Of a stretch of 5,754 nucleotides of DNA, positions 1 to 5,754 are shown piece by piece; position 1 is the stretch's first letter, and every line of letters starts with the position of its first letter. The stretch covers positions 1-5,754 of the forward strand of contig FR893368.1 in assembly GCA_000433315.1 (NCBI GenBank), read 5' to 3'. A model generated the notes under the pieces. The model ran no database searches and was not told where the DNA came from. It saw nothing but the letters and a program-made list of their open reading frames with translations. This DNA comes from Firmicutes bacterium CAG:345 (GTDB lineage: Bacteria; Bacillota_I; Bacilli_A; RFN20; CAG-288). The translations under genes and the position numbers were made by a program.

Positions 1-1344
1 TTAGGTACTGAAAATAGTCCATATCTTATTGATAATGAAAATCAATATTTAAATATAAAATTATTTGAAAAAGAAATGGAAACTAAACCATATTACTTTA
101 CACTTAATAATAATATTGATTTATCAAAAGTAAATGTTGGAAGATGTGTTTCTAATACATTTAATGGAAAATTAAATGGAAATGGATATAAGGTAGTAGT
201 TAATCCATCACAATATTACATGTTTAATTTTTCTGTAGATAATGTTGTTATTGAAAATTTAACTTGGGTATTAAATGGCACAAATGCGCTTGTTTTTTTC
301 AATAGATATGGAACAATAGCTTCATCTTATGATAAATCATCGCAAAAATATACCACTATAACTAGTCAAATTAATTTGACTTTTAATAATATAAAAATTG
401 AAGGTCAAAATAATAATTTCTATAGTTTTAATACAAGAAATTGTGGATTATTAACATATTGTCAAAGTTATGTAGAAATTTTAAATGCTAAAGATGTTGG
501 TGGAACTCCAGATTCAAATAAAAATTCATATTATGCATATACAAGTGAGACTACAAATTGTATTACAAATACTATAGTAAATAATTGTGAAGTTACGGCA
601 AATTTATCTAGTAATACTTATAATTCAGTACTATTAGGTGGACAAACAGAAAGTATTAATAAAATTAATGTTTCAAACTTTAATTATTCAGGAACATTTA
701 TTGGTAAACAAATAGGATTAGTTTTCGCAAATGCTAATGATTCACTTTCAGGGTTATCTTTAATAAACTTTAATAATGTTGAATTAATTGGATCCTTAAT
801 TTATACACAAGAATCTAATTCTATGGCTGGAATTACATTTGCAAATAATCGTTTAGAATTAGATGGTGCAAAGAATAATGGTACAATTTCACAAATTATT
901 AAAGATAATAAACTAAGCTTAAATGTTGTTGATTCTAAATATGTTTTAACCGAAGCAGAAAATAACAATGTTGAAAAATATGTAATTTCATTAAGTTTAT
1001 CTGCTCTTAAATTTACAGATGAAACTTATACAGCTGATTTAGGTGAAGCTTCAATTAATACTTTGACTTTTACAATTAATCCTGGAGAACAAAATTTATA
1101 TAAATCCAAAAATATAACAAAGCGCCAAGCGTTAGAAAAAGGATTAATATTATCTGAAAATTGGATATCTTCAAATGAAGGAACAAAATGTCAGTTTGTA
1201 AATAATAATGGTGAATGGTATCTTGTTATAGACTATGAATCAAGCGGTTATTATCGTGAATTTAAAAATACAGATACATATTGCACTGCATCTGTTTATG
1301 CATATGATAATACTGGTAGAATATTACATATTTCAGAAGAATAA
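1..1344 (+). CDS. Putative secreted beta-helix surface protein, C-terminal part (5' end outside window)
   Basis: The reading frame is open from base 1, so the gene starts upstream; the ATG at 76 is only an internal Met. The visible part is 447 codons, very rich in Asn, Thr, Ser, Ile and Tyr. Near its start it reads GTENSPYLI, then YYFTLNNNIDLSK, then FNGKLNGNGYKV. This resembles the 'GT..PY.I / Y.L..DIDL / F.G.fdGNG..I' pattern of GLUG-like and parallel beta-helix domains in secreted surface proteins of Gram-positive and gut bacteria. Short strand-like units with Asn-rich turns follow to about codon 330. The last ~110 codons look like a separate beta-sandwich-like tail. No C-terminal membrane segment or LPXTG sorting signal is seen, so any anchor would have to be N-terminal, outside the window. 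Its codons are more A/T-ending than those of the phosphorylase at 4394. Its role (adhesion, glycan binding) is unknown; secretion is inferred, not seen. Confidence 0.75.
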   Translation, partial: LGTENSPYLIDNENQYLNIKLFEKEMETKPYYFTLNNNIDLSKVNVGRCVSNTFNGKLNGNGYKVVVNPSQYYMFNFSVDNVVIENLTWVLNGTNALVFFNRYGTIASSYDKSSQKYTTITSQINLTFNNIKIEGQNNNFYSFNTRNCGLLTYCQSYVEILNAKDVGGTPDSNKNSYYAYTSETTNCITNTIVNNCEVTANLSSNTYNSVLLGGQTESINKINVSNFNYSGTFIGKQIGLVFANANDSLSGLSLINFNNVELIGSLIYTQESNSMAGITFANNRLELDGAKNNGTISQIIKDNKLSLNVVDSKYVLTEAENNNVEKYVISLSLSALKFTDETYTADLGEASINTLTFTINPGEQNLYKSKNITKRQALEKGLILSENWISSNEGTKCQFVNNNGEWYLVIDYESSGYYREFKNTDTYCTASVYAYDNTGRILHISEE

Positions 1345-1351
1345 TTAATAA

Positions 1352-1391
1352 AAAAATAAAGGCGTGTTTTTTCTAAAGCATGCCTTTTTTT
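1352..1391 (+). terminator. Rho-independent terminator after the surface-protein gene
   Basis: A stem of about ten pairs, GGCGTGTTTT (1361-1370) with AAAGCATGCC (1375-1384), includes two G-U pairs, closes on a TTCT loop and is followed by seven T (1385-1391). An A-run upstream can lengthen the stem. It lies a few bases after the TAA at 1342-1344. Confidence 0.88.
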
Positions 1392-1403
1392 ACCATAAAA
1401 ATA

Positions 1404-1464
1404 AAAAAACAAATCTCAAATAATCTTTTATTTATTGGATTTTTGAGATTTTTTTTGTTTTTAA
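1404..1464. terminator. Second hairpin, possibly a bidirectional terminator
   Basis: AAATCTCAAA (1411-1420) pairs with 1442-1451, a ten-pair stem with a loop of about 21 bases. The right arm runs into a T-rich tract (1449-1464). The left arm is preceded by an A-run (1404-1409), which would be a U-tract on the minus strand. It could back up the terminator just upstream, or end minus-strand transcription coming from the remnant region. The stem is AT-rich, so weaker than its neighbour. Confidence 0.55.
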
Positions 1465-1530
1465 ATGTTGTGTGGATTTTTTATTTTTATAATTTTTTTT
1501 GCTTTTTCTATAAATTTAAAATTTTTATAA

Positions 1531-2058
1531 TATTTCTTATTTAAATCTAATCCAAATACATCTGAAAAAGTATTTGTACTTCGAAAGGATGAAAATGGAA
1601 TTTTTATTTATAATAAATTAAAGTTAAATCATGGAAATGCTGATGATATGTTTGATTACACTGATGAATCGGATGGAACTAAGAGATTATTTGATCTAAT
1701 ACCACTATTTTACGAAAATAGAAAAGTCAGTGTGACATTAATAGATGAAATAGATAGAAGTTTGCACGCAAATCTTACTAGAAAATTTTTGGAACTATTT
1801 TATAGAACAGATGAGAAAAAGGATTGTCAATTAATAGCAACAACACACGATTCAAATTTATTAGACTTGGATTTATTAAGAAAAGATGAAATATGGTTTG
1901 TTGAACGTCAAAATGATCATAACTCCAAAGTATTTTCGTTAAATAAATTTAAAGAAAGATTTGATAAGAAAATAGATAAAGAATATTTAATTGGTAGATA
2001 TGGAGCAATTCCAATTTTTGATGATAAATTTGTATTGGAGAAAATAAATGAAGAGTAA
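1531..2058 (+). pseudogene. Truncated AAA_15/RloA-like ATPase (C-terminal half only)
   Basis: The frame is open from after a TAA at 1528-1530 to the TAA at 2056-2058. Family-like sequence begins around 1558, before the first ATG at 1648. Motifs in order are: DESDGT (1663-1680), the ABC-type signature region, followed by KRLFDLIPLF; Walker B VTLIDEID (1732-1755) with the D-loop-like segment RSLH; the switch histidine in ATTHD (1837-1851); and the conserved C-terminal YLIGRYGAIPIF (1984-2019). These are hallmarks of the AAA_15 ATPases (COG1106) paired with RloB proteins. The N-terminal half with the Walker A P-loop is absent, and no start codon or RBS precedes the homologous part. Intact relatives are usually around 400 residues; here about 165 codons remain. 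The product could not bind ATP normally. The fragment sits directly before the RloB remnant, with the stop/start overlap expected of the intact operon. The family call is from recalled motifs. Confidence 0.85.
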
Positions 2059-2208
2059 ATATAGATTAAGTTCCAATGCATTTAAACGTGAAGATTAAGA
2101 AGAGAAAATAAAACCACAAAAGATTTTTTTCTTATCGGTTGAAGGAAATGATACTGAAAAAGAATATTTTGATGGAATATGTTAAAGTTATAAGGACAAG
2201 AAGTGTAA
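2048..2208 (+). pseudogene. RloB-family protein remnant (N-terminus, broken by stops)
   Basis: An ATG at 2048 overlaps the ATPase stop by 11 bases, the usual coupling of this gene pair. The frame reads MKSKYRLSSNAFKRED, then TAA (2096-2098), then in the same frame EEKIKPQKIFFLSVEGNDTE and KEYFDGIC, then a second TAA (2183-2185). The block FFLSVEG.DTEKEYF matches the start of the RloB domain, a Toprim-like fold whose first acidic residue is the Glu of this EG motif. The first stop is one base from GAA (Glu), which would fit the acidic run around it, so it looks like a point mutation in an otherwise readable frame. After the second stop the frame continues as SYKDKKCN up to another stop at 2210-2212, by which point it has entered the 3' end of the convergent methyltransferase gene. 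The rest of RloB (usually around 200 residues) is missing. Confidence 0.8.
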
Positions 2209-3435
2209 TTAGCGAGATTGAAGTCTTATTCCTTTTGGAAGATAATTTTTAAGTTTACCTTGGCTTGCTTTACCCCAGCCGAGAGGTATTTTTTTATAGA
2301 AAACTAAAACTTCTCCTTTATTTGCAGGATCAATATTTATTTCATCTCCATGAAGATAGTCTAAAGCTTCATTTTCAGCTGTTAATATTATCTTATTAGG
2401 ATAATCATTTAAAGTATGGCTATAAGCATGGGAATAGGTGGATTTTTCCTTTTCATTATATAGTTGAACACCGATCACTTGTGGCTCTAATTTTTCAATA
2501 CTTTTAAAATAGTGCGAAATAAACCATTCCTTATTTTTATATGTTATTTTCTTTTCTTTTAAAGTTGGATTTGACTCTAATTGTCCACCTTTTTTTAATA
2601 GGCAAATATATTGTCCTTCGCCTTGAAAAAAGATAGGAAGAAGATATATTCCTGGTCCTGATGTTTTAAAAAATGACTTATCATCAGGTAAATCAATAAT
2701 ATTATAATTATTGTTATTTTTTAAGAAATTATTTATTTGTTCTTCATCTTCTTTTTGTGAAAATGAACAAGTTGAATAAGAAAGTGTTCCTCCATCTTTT
2801 AAAAGCTTATTTGCTATTTCTAAAAGTTCTTGTTGAAGAGGAAGAAGTCTTTCTAGTTTTTCAAAAGAGAAGTCTTCTTCCAATTCTTTTTCTTTGCGGT
2901 ACATACCAGTTCCTGAACAAGGGGTGTCAAGAATTACTTTATCAAAAAAGTTTTGGAAATTCTTAAGGAAGAAACTCGGTTCGTGGTTTGTTATGATGAC
3001 ATTAGTTAAACCCATTCTTTCGACATTTTGTTTTAATTGATTGACTCTGGTTGAAGAAATGTCGTTGGAGATAATTAATGAATTGGGATTTTTAATGGCA
3101 TAAGAAATAGTTTTACCACCGGGAGCAGCACATAGATCGATGACTATTTCATTTATTTCCGGATTCAAAAATCGAGAAATTAAAGTTGCACTTGGATCCA
3201 TGATATAAAAAGCTCCACCGAAGTGTTCAACTGTTTTGCCTAGTGAATCTAAAAAGCGGAAAAGATATTTATCATCTTTATCAACTTCTATATTATGTAG
3301 TTTTTGAAAATCTTCCATATCGAGTTTGTTTGGATTATATATAGCTCCTTTATATGGAGGAAAATTGCGTGATTCTTCTAATTTATTTATATCTTTTTCA
3401 GATAAATAAGGACATAATTTTTTAAAATCTATCAT
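2209..3435 (-). CDS. rsmF: 16S rRNA (cytosine-C5)-methyltransferase, RsmF/NOL1-NOP2-Sun family
   Basis: This 408-residue cytoplasmic enzyme uses S-adenosylmethionine to methylate C5 of cytosine in RNA, most likely 16S rRNA in the decoding region. Visible motifs are: an N-terminal RNA-binding part (1-75); FGGAFYIMDPSA (72-83); SAM-binding LCAAPGGKT (101-109); the acidic ND (125-126); motif IV DTPCSGTGM (170-178) with release cysteine C173; and motif VI STCSFSQKEDE (221-231) with nucleophile C223. Both family cysteines are present. The C-terminus (about 350-407, GDEINID..., LGWGKASQGKLKNYLP) matches the PUA-like RNA-binding domain of RsmF/YebU proteins, which favours RsmF over RsmB. The start at 3435 is the first possible one, because an in-frame stop lies seven codons upstream. 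No Shine-Dalgarno is visible before it. The gene is convergent with the decayed ATPase/RloB pair and has no obvious terminator at its own 3' end. The exact target cytosine cannot be read from sequence. Confidence 0.92.
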   Translation of the reverse strand: MIDFKKLCPYLSEKDINKLEESRNFPPYKGAIYNPNKLDMEDFQKLHNIEVDKDDKYLFRFLDSLGKTVEHFGGAFYIMDPSATLISRFLNPEINEIVIDLCAAPGGKTISYAIKNPNSLIISNDISSTRVNQLKQNVERMGLTNVIITNHEPSFFLKNFQNFFDKVILDTPCSGTGMYRKEKELEEDFSFEKLERLLPLQQELLEIANKLLKDGGTLSYSTCSFSQKEDEEQINNFLKNNNNYNIIDLPDDKSFFKTSGPGIYLLPIFFQGEGQYICLLKKGGQLESNPTLKEKKITYKNKEWFISHYFKSIEKLEPQVIGVQLYNEKEKSTYSHAYSHTLNDYPNKIILTAENEALDYLHGDEINIDPANKGEVLVFYKKIPLGWGKASQGKLKNYLPKGIRLQSR

Positions 3436-3471
3436 GGTTAAAGTATAGCAAAATTATAAAGTTTTTGTGAA
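3436..3471 (-). promoter_or_regulatory. Candidate rsmF promoter with very short or no leader
   Basis: On the minus strand, TATACT (3447-3442) lies 18 bases after TTCACA (3471-3466), a fair sigma-A match. It would start transcription at about the ATG itself. An alternative -10, TATAAT (3458-3453), has no good -35 and would give a leader of about 11 bases. Either way there is no room for a Shine-Dalgarno. Confidence 0.45.
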
Positions 3472-3746
3472 TTAATAATCGCTTTTTTAAATATATAATA
3501 AAAAATAATGTTATAAGATAAAATTATAATTGTGAATAATATATTCTATTTTAATAACTCTAAAATGTAATTGTTAATATTATAAATACTTGATTAATTT
3601 CTGAACTTACATAAGACTTTTCCATATAAAAAGTTAGAAAAGTTTACTAATTTTATAATTAGAATTATCCAGTTATTAAAATTAATGTAAAAAAGTAAAA
3701 TTTTTTATATAATATAACGCTTTCATATACTTATTTTTTTATTTTG
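3472..3746. other. AT-rich divergent intergenic region with nothing recognised
   Basis: Together with the flanking promoters this is the 336-base gap between rsmF and the small basic-tailed gene. All frames are broken by frequent stops, and I see no RNA gene, riboswitch fold or insertion-sequence end. The only local structures are short AT-rich inverted repeats, such as CTAATT/AATTAG around 3647-3662, and a TATAAT at 3708-3713 without a matching -35. In DNA this AT-rich, both are expected by chance. Confidence 0.5.
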
Positions 3747-3755
3747 TGATATATT
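3747..3755 (+). promoter_or_regulatory. Extended -10 promoter of the small basic-tailed gene
   Basis: TGATATATT is a TG-N-TATATT extended -10. No convincing -35 lies at the normal distance, which extended -10 promoters tolerate. The predicted start near 3762 gives a leader of about 20 bases carrying only the RBS. Confidence 0.5.
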
Positions 3756-3773
3756 TAAAGTAGTTAGATACTT

Positions 3774-3778
3774 GGAGG
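3774..3778 (+). promoter_or_regulatory. Strong Shine-Dalgarno GGAGG that fixes the start
   Basis: GGAGG lies 5 bases before ATG 3784 and 8 bases before ATG 3787. The in-frame TTG at 3772 overlaps this site and so cannot be the start. Of the two ATGs, 3787 has the better spacing; they differ by one Met. Confidence 0.8.
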
Positions 3779-3783
3779 TATTA

Positions 3784-4260
3784 ATGATGGCTACAAAAAC
3801 AAAGACAACAACTGTAAAGAAAGCTTCAACTCGTACAAGAAAAGTCGTTCCTACTGCCGAACTTTACATAGTTAATGGTGGTGAAGCAAAATTTGATAAG
3901 GCTCATGGCTTTAAAAAGAGTGTTTCTCCTATTTATGGCGTAGAAGAATATTCTTGGACAGGTAAATTAACAAAAGGCGAAGTTAAGTTTGTTCGTCCTA
4001 CAGGAACTTCTGTTCCAACAAATAATATTTATAATTCTGGTATTACTCTTATCGGCAAAGCTCTTCACGCTTTTTCTATCCACAACGCTTTAGTTGTCAC
4101 CGCTGAAGGCTCTTGCGATCAAATTATCACCTATGGAAATCCAGATACCAAACTTGAATATGTAGGCGATGAAGAAGTTCATACAGTTTATGTCCGTGTT
4201 TATGATAATGCTAATGGCGGCGATTTGAACGATCGTTGGATTGCTTTATCTATCGACTGA
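3784..4260 (+). CDS. Small protein with basic Thr/Lys-rich N-terminal tail, function unknown
   Basis: The product has 158 residues (157 if it starts at 3787). I do not recognise the family. Residues 1-22 form a flexible-looking tail with seven Lys/Arg and no acidic residue (TKTKTTTVKK, STRTRK), similar in style to tails that touch nucleic acid. From about residue 24 it looks like a compact beta-rich domain: AELYIVNGGEAKF, EEYSWTGKLTKGEVKFVRP (54-72), KALHAFSIHNALVVTAEG, then VHTVYVRVYDNANGGDLNDRW (132-152). There is no signal peptide or membrane segment, so a cytoplasmic location is likely. The 'Y.WTG.L..GE.KF' stretch faintly recalls SusE/SusF beta-sandwich domains, but those are exported lipoproteins, so I give this little weight. 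The extended -10, GGAGG site, many C/T-ending codons such as CGT and ATC, tandem TGA-TAA stop and strong terminator suggest a well-expressed single-gene transcript. The gene is real; a nucleoid or structural role is only a guess. Confidence 0.85.
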   Translation: MMATKTKTTTVKKASTRTRKVVPTAELYIVNGGEAKFDKAHGFKKSVSPIYGVEEYSWTGKLTKGEVKFVRPTGTSVPTNNIYNSGITLIGKALHAFSIHNALVVTAEGSCDQIITYGNPDTKLEYVGDEEVHTVYVRVYDNANGGDLNDRWIALSID

Positions 4261-4277
4261 TAATACTTTTTAAAATT

Positions 4278-4304
4278 GGGAGGGGTTCCTCCCTTTTATT
4301 TTTC
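4278..4304 (+). terminator. Strong Rho-independent terminator after the small gene
   Basis: GGGAGG (4278-4283), loop GGTT, CCTCCC (4288-4293), then a T-rich tract TTTTATTTTT. The six-pair all-GC/AT-perfect stem stands out in this AT-rich DNA. It separates the small gene from the downstream phosphorylase. Confidence 0.9.
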
Positions 4305-4362
4305 AAAAAAATATAATTATTTGCATTATTTTCAATTTAAAATGTGTTTTATTTTTTTTATG

Positions 4363-4386
4363 CATAATGTATAATTTGAATAGAGG
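4363..4386 (+). promoter_or_regulatory. pdp promoter -10 candidates and RBS
   Basis: A consensus TATAAT sits at 4370-4375, with an alternative CATAAT preceded by TG at 4361-4368; neither has a clear -35. The RBS AGAGG (4382-4386) is 7 bases before ATG 4394. The leader would be only about 12-19 bases, leaving no space for a riboswitch or attenuator. Confidence 0.5.
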
Positions 4387-4393
4387 TTAAATT

Positions 4394-5695
4394 ATGAGAA
4401 TTGTTGATGTTATTAATAAAAAGAAAAATGGTGAAGTTTTGACTTCAGAAGAAATTAAATTTTTTATCAATGGCTATGTTGAAGGAATAATTCCTGATTA
4501 TCAGGCTTCGGCTTTACTCATGGCAATTTTGCTCAAAGGGATGAATAAAGAAGAAACTTTTTATCTTACTGAGGCAATGCTCAATTCCGGAAAAATAGTC
4601 GACTTATCCATGATTAAAGGAGTTAAGGTCGATAAGCATTCTACCGGTGGTGTCGGCGATAAAACTTCTTTGGTTTTAGGACCTCTTGTCGCTAGTGCTG
4701 GCGTAAAATTAGCAAAGATGTCTGGCCGTGGTTTAGGCCATACTGGTGGAACTCTTGATAAACTTGAATCAATACCTAGTTTTGATGTCAATTTATCTTC
4801 CGAAGAATTTATTAAACAAGTTCAGAATGTCGGCATGGCTATCATCGGTCAAACTGCTGATTTAGTTCCAGCTGATAAAAAATTATATGCTTTAAGAGAT
4901 GTTACAGGTACTGTTGATTCTATTCCTTTGATTGCTAGCTCAATCATGAGTAAAAAACTTGCTTCGGGCGCGGATACAATTTTACTCGATGTCAAATTCG
5001 GTGAAGGCGCATTTATGAAAACTATGGAAGATGCTCAAAAACTTGCTCATCTCATGGTTGAAATCGGACGTTATTTCAAAAAAGATACCAGAGCTGAGAT
5101 CACAGCTATGGGTGAACCTTTAGGAAATGCAATAGGCAATTCACTTGAAGTTAAAGAGGCGGTTGAAACACTTCTTGGAAAAGGTCCAAAAGATTTAACA
5201 GAACTCTGTTTAGATTCCGGCGCAACTATGCTTTTACAGTCCAAAGTAGTTTCTACCCGTGATGAAGGAAGAAAACTTCTAGAAAATAATTTATATTCTG
5301 GAAAAGCTTATAAGGTTTTCTTAGAATTTGTCAAAGCTCAACATGGTGATGTTTCTTATATTGAAAATCTCGATAAGTTCCCTGTAGCTTTATATCAAGA
5401 AAAAGTAAAAGCCTTAAGAAGTGGATATATTGCTAAGCTTGATGCCTTAACAATTGGTATCGCTTCGATGAAACTCGGCGGTGGACGTGAAAAGAAAGAT
5501 GATATCATCGATATGGCAGCAGGTATTGTCTTGAATTATAAAGTTGGCGACCACGTCAATAAAGGAGATGTCTTATGTACTTTATATACGGAAAGACCTC
5601 ATTATGATATCATCGCTAAAGAAGTATTAAGCGCTTATGATATCGTTGATGAACAAGTAGTACCAATGCCATTAATTTACGAAACAATAGAATAA
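4394..5695 (+). CDS. pdp: Pyrimidine-nucleoside phosphorylase
   Basis: This cytoplasmic salvage enzyme (EC 2.4.2.2 type) splits uridine, thymidine or deoxyuridine with phosphate into the free base and (deoxy)ribose-1-phosphate. The 433-residue length is normal and the protein appears intact. The order is: helical domain 1-65; signature KVDKHSTGGVGDKTS (78-92); AKMSGRGLGHTGGTLDKLE (107-125); ALRDVTGTVDSIPLIASSIM (166-185); LDVKFGEGAFMK (198-209); and the C-terminal alpha/beta domain with GGGREKKDD. By family knowledge, phosphate contacts are K81, S83, S110 and T120; pyrimidine contacts are H82, R168, S183 and K187; and the potassium site is L243, A246 and E255. All are present at the Bacillus enzyme numbering. 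Sequence and spacing closely follow Bacillus Pdp rather than proteobacterial DeoA. It stands alone, with its own promoter and terminator, instead of in the usual deo/cdd cluster. Confidence 0.96.
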   Translation: MRIVDVINKKKNGEVLTSEEIKFFINGYVEGIIPDYQASALLMAILLKGMNKEETFYLTEAMLNSGKIVDLSMIKGVKVDKHSTGGVGDKTSLVLGPLVASAGVKLAKMSGRGLGHTGGTLDKLESIPSFDVNLSSEEFIKQVQNVGMAIIGQTADLVPADKKLYALRDVTGTVDSIPLIASSIMSKKLASGADTILLDVKFGEGAFMKTMEDAQKLAHLMVEIGRYFKKDTRAEITAMGEPLGNAIGNSLEVKEAVETLLGKGPKDLTELCLDSGATMLLQSKVVSTRDEGRKLLENNLYSGKAYKVFLEFVKAQHGDVSYIENLDKFPVALYQEKVKALRSGYIAKLDALTIGIASMKLGGGREKKDDIIDMAAGIVLNYKVGDHVNKGDVLCTLYTERPHYDIIAKEVLSAYDIVDEQVVPMPLIYETIE

Positions 5696-5703
5696 AAAGT
5701 TAT

Positions 5704-5730
5704 AAAAGTAAGCTTCGGCTTGCTTTTTTT
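5704..5730 (+). terminator. Rho-independent terminator of pdp with UUCG tetraloop
   Basis: AAAAGTAAGC (5704-5713), loop TTCG, GCTTGCTTTT (5718-5727) form a ten-pair stem with one U-G pair, capped by a stable C(UUCG)G loop and running into a T-tract to 5730. It starts nine bases after the pdp stop. Confidence 0.92.
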
Positions 5731-5754
5731 AATGTAATTCATTTTAAAATTAAT

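Noticed and set aside
1648..2058. A complete 136-residue ATPase starting at ATG 1648
   Set aside because: Family-like sequence continues upstream of 1648 in the same frame, there is no RBS, and the Walker A half is missing; it is a truncated remnant.
2757..2966. Plus-strand 69-codon open frame
   Set aside because: It lies antisense inside the methyltransferase region coding catalytic motifs IV and VI, has no RBS and is a shadow.
3647..3662. Inverted repeat CTAATT/AATTAG as an operator
   Set aside because: It is short, AT-only apart from its end bases, and far from both promoters; expected by chance in this composition.
3772..3783. TTG at 3772 as start of the small gene
   Set aside because: The codon overlaps the GGAGG ribosome-binding site, which is correctly spaced for ATG 3784/3787.
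4258..4263. TGA-TAA at the end of the small gene as a hint of code 4 (TGA = Trp)
   Set aside because: All Trp codons checked in the window are TGG and no gene carries internal TGA; reading TGA as Trp would add just one residue before TAA.
4561..4791. Minus-strand 76-codon open frame
   Set aside because: It is antisense to the conserved phosphate-binding signature of pdp and is a by-product of that gene's codon pattern.

Overview
This is a low-GC bacterial chromosome segment. All coding sequences read in the standard bacterial code: every Trp codon I checked is TGG, and TGA is a stop at 4258-4260. The AT-rich base use, strong Shine-Dalgarno sequences, U-tract terminators and a Gram-positive type pyrimidine-nucleoside phosphorylase suggest a Bacillota or Mycoplasmatota-like organism (Erysipelotrichia/RF39 type). 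It does not look like a code-4 mycoplasma. This placement is inference from composition and protein style.

Layout. (1) 1-1344: the 3' part of a large Asn/Thr/Ser/Ile-rich, probably secreted beta-helix protein, cut by the window edge. Two hairpins follow (1352-1391 and 1404-1464). (2) About 1531-2208: a decayed two-gene locus. It holds the C-terminal half of an AAA_15/RloA-type ABC-like ATPase and, overlapping its stop, the N-terminus of an RloB-family (Toprim-like) protein broken by in-frame stops. Such pairs belong to the RloA/RloB or AbiL-like group of putative phage-defence genes. (3) 2209-3435 on the minus strand: an intact RsmF-type 16S rRNA m5C methyltransferase, convergent with the remnant. 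(4) 3436-3771: an AT-rich divergent intergenic region. (5) 3784-4260: a small unrecognised protein with a basic N-terminal tail, carrying its own extended -10, strong RBS and strong terminator. (6) 4394-5695: pyrimidine-nucleoside phosphorylase with its own short leader and a UUCG-loop terminator.

The genes do not form one operon. Each intact gene looks like a single transcription unit. RsmF (rRNA modification) and Pdp (pyrimidine salvage) are housekeeping functions. The left third (surface protein and defence remnant) is accessory in character. I see no intact novel multi-gene system. The most interesting items are the dying RloA/RloB pair and the small basic-tailed protein.
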